Assembly (NCBI GenBank): GCA_030838265.1
Contig: JAUTXA010000294.1
Location: 1-5,835 of the forward strand
Source: Actinomycetota bacterium
GTDB taxonomy: Bacteria > Actinomycetota > Acidimicrobiia > Acidimicrobiales > BP-101
Direction: 5' to 3'
Length of the DNA stretch: 5,835 nucleotides
Numbering within the stretch: the stretch's first letter is position 1; every line of letters begins with the position of its first letter. A program made the position numbers and the translations under genes. Positions 3,419 through 5,835 of this stretch are shown here, one piece after another. Under the pieces are notes generated by a model. It was given only the letters and a program-made list of their open reading frames with translations. It was not told where the DNA came from and made no database searches.

Positions 3419-5740
3419 TTGCCGTCTCGTTCCACCGCCCGGGAACGCTTTTCTTTCGCCAACCTCGACGACGTTCTGCCGCTGCCGGATCTGATTGCGA
3501 TCCAGCGCGACTCGTTCTCGTCGTTCCTCGACAAGGGGATGGCGGACACGTTCCGCGACATCAGTCCGATCGAAGACTTCACGGGTCAGCTCCGGCTCGA
3601 GCTCGAGTTCGACCCGAAGGACCCCGACCTGCGGCCTCCGCCCAAGTTCACGGTCGAGGAGTGCAAGGAGAAGGACATGACCTTCTCCGCGCCCATCTTC
3701 GTCCGGGCGCGCTTCATGAACGCCGGCACCGGCGAGATCAAGGAGCAGACGGTCTTCATGGGGGACTTCCCGATGATGACCGACCGCGGCACCTTCATCA
3801 TCAACGGGACGGAGCGAGTTGTCGTCTCCCAGCTCGTCCGCAGCCCGGGCGTCATCTTCCAGCCCGGCCGCGACGCCAAGACCGTCGTCACCGGCACCAT
3901 CCACCCCTACCGCGGTGAGTGGATCGAGTTCGACGTCGAGGCCAAGCCCGGCAAGGACATCACCGCCGGCACCCGCGTGGCCCGCAAGCGCCGTCTCAGC
4001 ATCTTCGTCCTGCTCCGCGCTTTGGGCTACGAGGATCAGGCCTTCCTCGAGTCCTTCGTCCGCCACTTCAACTTCCTCGAAGGCCAGTGGGAGAAGGAGC
4101 GCGACCTCGCCCCCACCCGCGAGGACGCCCTCATCGAGATCTACAAGCGAGCCCGTCCGGGTGAGCCGCCCTCGATCGAGTCGGCCCGCGCCTACTTCGA
4201 GAACGCCTTCTTCAACAACAAGCGCTACGACCTGACCCGCGTCGGCCGCTACAAGCTCGACAAGAAGCTCGGCCCTGAGATCGAGAAGATCAGCCAGATC
4301 TTCGGCACCAAGTTCGAGAAGCCGGCTGCCGGCCAAGGCGTGCTCAGCCCGGTCGAGATGCTGGCCGCCGCCACCTACATGCTCCACCTGGCCAACGGCG
4401 AGCCCGGCTACCGGCTCGACGACCAGGACCACTTCGCCAACCGGCGCATCCGGTCGGTCGGCGAGCTCATCCAGAACCAGGTCCGCGTCGGCCTGAGCCG
4501 GATGGAGCGAGTCGTGCGCGAGCGCATGACCACCCAGGACGTCGAGGCCATCACGCCCCAGACCCTGATCAACATCCGGCCCGTGGTCGCCGCCATCAAG
4601 GAGTTCTTCGGCACCAGCCAGCTCTCCCAGTTCATGGACCAGGTCAACCCGCTGTCGGGCCTGACCCACAAGCGCCGCCTGTCGGCCCTCGGCCCCGGTG
4701 GCCTCTCCCGTGAGCGGGCCGGCTTCGAGGTCCGAGACGTGCACTCCAGCCACTACGGCCGCATGTGCCCCATCGAGACCCCGGAAGGCCCGAACATCGG
4801 CCTCATCGGCGCCCTGGCCACCTTCGGCCGGGTCAACGACTACGGCTTCATCGAGACGCCCTACCGCAAGGTGACCAACTCGAAGGTCAGCAGCGAGGTC
4901 ATGTACCTCACCGCCGACGAGGAGGAGGAGTACGTCATCGCTCAGGCGTCGACGCCCTTCGACGCCAACGGCAAGTTCACCGAGGATCGCGTCCTCGTCC
5001 GCCGAGGGCCCCAGGGCGCGGGCGTGCGGGTGGGCGCCACCACGACGAGCTACGGCACGACCAGCGAGATCGACTTCGTCCCGCCCGAGGAAGTCAACCT
5101 CATGGACGTGTCGCCCAAGCAGATCGTGTCGGTCTCGACCGCCCTCATCCCCTTCATCGAGCACGACGACGCCAACCGGGCCCTCATGGGCGCCAACATG
5201 CAGAAGCAGTCGGTGCCGCTGGTGCGCCCCGAGGCTCCGTATGTCGGCACCGGTGTCGAAGGCCGAGTGGCCCAGGACGCCGGCGATGTCGTCATGTCCG
5301 AGGGCAAGGGCACGGTCACCGAGGTCACGGCCGACCACATCACGGTCGACTACGACGGCAACCAGAAGGACCGCCTCGGCAACGACCTGAACAAGAAGAT
5401 CTACAAGATCGCCAAGTTCCGGCGCTCGAACCAGAACACGTGCATCAACCAGCGCGTCCTGGTCGACGAGGGCCAGAAGGTCAAGGCCGGCGAGGTCATG
5501 GCCGACGGTCCCTCGACCCACCTCGGTGAGCTGGCCCTGGGCAAGAACCTGCTCGTCGCCTACATGCCGTGGGAGGGCTACAACTACGAGGACGCCATCA
5601 TCCTGAGCGAGCGCTTGGTGAAGGACGACGTCCTGACCTCGATCCACATCGAGGCCCACGACGTCGACGCCCGTGACACCAAGCTCGGCGCCGAGGAGAT
5701 CACCCGCGACATCCCCAACCTCTCCGAGGAGTTCCTCTAG
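3419..5740 (+). CDS. rpoB: RNA polymerase beta subunit, N-terminal two-thirds, ending at an in-frame TAG
   Basis: Beta is the second-largest subunit of RNA polymerase; with beta' it forms the catalytic channel and it is the rifampicin target. The 773 codons match beta without gaps that I can see. RYSFA-like ERFSFANLDD and LPLPDLIAIQRDSF lie in the first 35 residues. Protrusion and lobe sequences follow (GDFPMMTDRGTFIINGTERV). The rifampicin region is at about 398-428 (GTSQLSQFMDQVNPLSGLTH, RRLSALGPGG), then CPIETPEGPNIGLI. The active-site-proximal WEGYNYEDAI motif has Glu724 and Asp725. The key rifampicin-contact residues Asp407, His417 and Ser422 (E. coli 516, 526, 531) are the sensitive type. 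Oddities: Val409 where E. coli has Asn518, and Ser443 where DVHP is usual. The frame meets TAG at 5738-5740, yet conserved beta sequence continues after it. Actinobacterial beta has about 1150-1190 residues, so this is not the natural end. Confidence 0.97.
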   Translation: MPSRSTARERFSFANLDDVLPLPDLIAIQRDSFSSFLDKGMADTFRDISPIEDFTGQLRLELEFDPKDPDLRPPPKFTVEECKEKDMTFSAPIFVRARFMNAGTGEIKEQTVFMGDFPMMTDRGTFIINGTERVVVSQLVRSPGVIFQPGRDAKTVVTGTIHPYRGEWIEFDVEAKPGKDITAGTRVARKRRLSIFVLLRALGYEDQAFLESFVRHFNFLEGQWEKERDLAPTREDALIEIYKRARPGEPPSIESARAYFENAFFNNKRYDLTRVGRYKLDKKLGPEIEKISQIFGTKFEKPAAGQGVLSPVEMLAAATYMLHLANGEPGYRLDDQDHFANRRIRSVGELIQNQVRVGLSRMERVVRERMTTQDVEAITPQTLINIRPVVAAIKEFFGTSQLSQFMDQVNPLSGLTHKRRLSALGPGGLSRERAGFEVRDVHSSHYGRMCPIETPEGPNIGLIGALATFGRVNDYGFIETPYRKVTNSKVSSEVMYLTADEEEEYVIAQASTPFDANGKFTEDRVLVRRGPQGAGVRVGATTTSYGTTSEIDFVPPEEVNLMDVSPKQIVSVSTALIPFIEHDDANRALMGANMQKQSVPLVRPEAPYVGTGVEGRVAQDAGDVVMSEGKGTVTEVTADHITVDYDGNQKDRLGNDLNKKIYKIAKFRRSNQNTCINQRVLVDEGQKVKAGEVMADGPSTHLGELALGKNLLVAYMPWEGYNYEDAIILSERLVKDDVLTSIHIEAHDVDARDTKLGAEEITRDIPNLSEEFL
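5738..5740 (+). other. In-frame TAG inside rpoB
   Basis: The codon sits in the segment whose usual form is IPN-SEE-L-(A/K/R)-LDERGIVRIGAEV. Here it reads NLSEEFL, stop, DLVERGIIRIGAEV. The flanking frame is unbroken on both sides. No ATG, GTG or TTG occurs in frame soon after it, so reinitiation is unlikely. A single base change from AAG or GAG would produce it. Possible explanations are a base-call or consensus error, a real nonsense variant in part of a population, or read-through. Confidence 0.9.
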
Positions 5741-5835
5741 GACCTCGTTGAGCGGGGCATCATCCGCATCGGGGCCGAGGTCGGCCCCGGCGACGTCCTG
5801 GTCGGCAAGGTCACCCCCAAGGGCGAGACCGAGCT
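5741..5835 (+). CDS. rpoB: RNA polymerase beta subunit, continuation after the in-frame TAG (3' end outside window)
   Basis: The same frame continues for 31 full codons to the window edge: DLVERGIIRIGAEVGPGDVL then VGKVTPKGETEL. This is the nearly invariant stretch (IGAEV..GDILVGKVTPKGETEL) found in bacterial beta just after the DIPN segment. It is therefore part of the same gene as 3419-5740 and not a separate ORF: it has no start codon or SD of its own. Roughly 380 further residues are expected beyond the window, including the catalytic lysines and the C-terminal clamp region. The codon GTT gives Val where Asp (LDERG) is usual. Confidence 0.93.

Noticed and set aside
3386..5659. 757-codon open frame on the minus strand across rpoB
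   Set aside because: The frame is complementary to codons of an unquestionable rpoB. High third-position GC leaves antisense frames free of stops. The translation is a low-complexity Leu/Val/Asp/Gly string without family resemblance, and no SD-start pair supports it.
5738..5740. Genome-wide reassignment of TAG as a sense codon
   Set aside because: rplK, rplA and rplL all end at TAG exactly where these proteins should end, and rplA has two in a row.

Overview
The window is a classic bacterial ribosomal-protein/RNA-polymerase cluster, all genes on the + strand: rplK (L11, 5' end cut by the window edge) - rplA (L1) - rplJ (L10) - rplL (L7/L12) - a small unrecognised membrane-protein gene - rpoB (RNA polymerase beta, running off the 3' edge). 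The DNA is very G+C rich, with G or C in most third codon positions. The protein sequences are actinobacterial in character, for example the beta-subunit segment NPLSGLTHKRRLSALGPGG. Details of L11 and L10 fit a deep-branching group such as Acidimicrobiia better than Streptomyces or Mycobacterium. That placement is inference from memory of the families, not a search.

Layout. 1-399 is the L11 tail. 488-1219 is L1, with its own Shine-Dalgarno (SD) site and a double TAG stop. 1220-1384 is a structured leader that looks like the L10(L12)4-binding autoregulatory leader, with a strong 13-bp terminator-like hairpin and an anti-SD stretch matching the rplJ ribosome-binding site. 1385-2200 is L10 with an unusual acidic tail of about 97 residues, partly built from five tandem 18-bp repeats. 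2218-2604 is L7/L12, followed by an 11-bp GC hairpin (probable terminator). 2817-3005 encodes a 62-residue hydrophobic protein. 3006-3418 is a 413-bp non-coding region with two long hairpins, then two promoter-like sequences, then an SD and a TTG start for rpoB at 3419.

How the genes work together. L10 and L7/L12 form the ribosomal stalk, which sits beside L11 on 23S rRNA and recruits the GTPase factors. L1 lies on the opposite stalk. The beta subunit is part of the transcription machinery, so the locus couples translation and transcription capacity. The visible signals suggest a break after rplL, with rpoB driven at least partly by its own promoters.

The strangest feature is an in-frame TAG at 5738-5740 inside rpoB. 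The reading frame continues directly past it with highly conserved beta-subunit sequence up to the window end. Truncation there would remove the catalytic core, so this is a sequence error, a variant in a mixed population, or read-through. Three other genes here end in TAG, which argues against wholesale reassignment of that codon. I found no clear novel system. The other points worth a second look are the L10 acidic tail, the rplJ leader, L11 substitutions in the thiostrepton-binding proline region, and the two rpoB-upstream hairpins.
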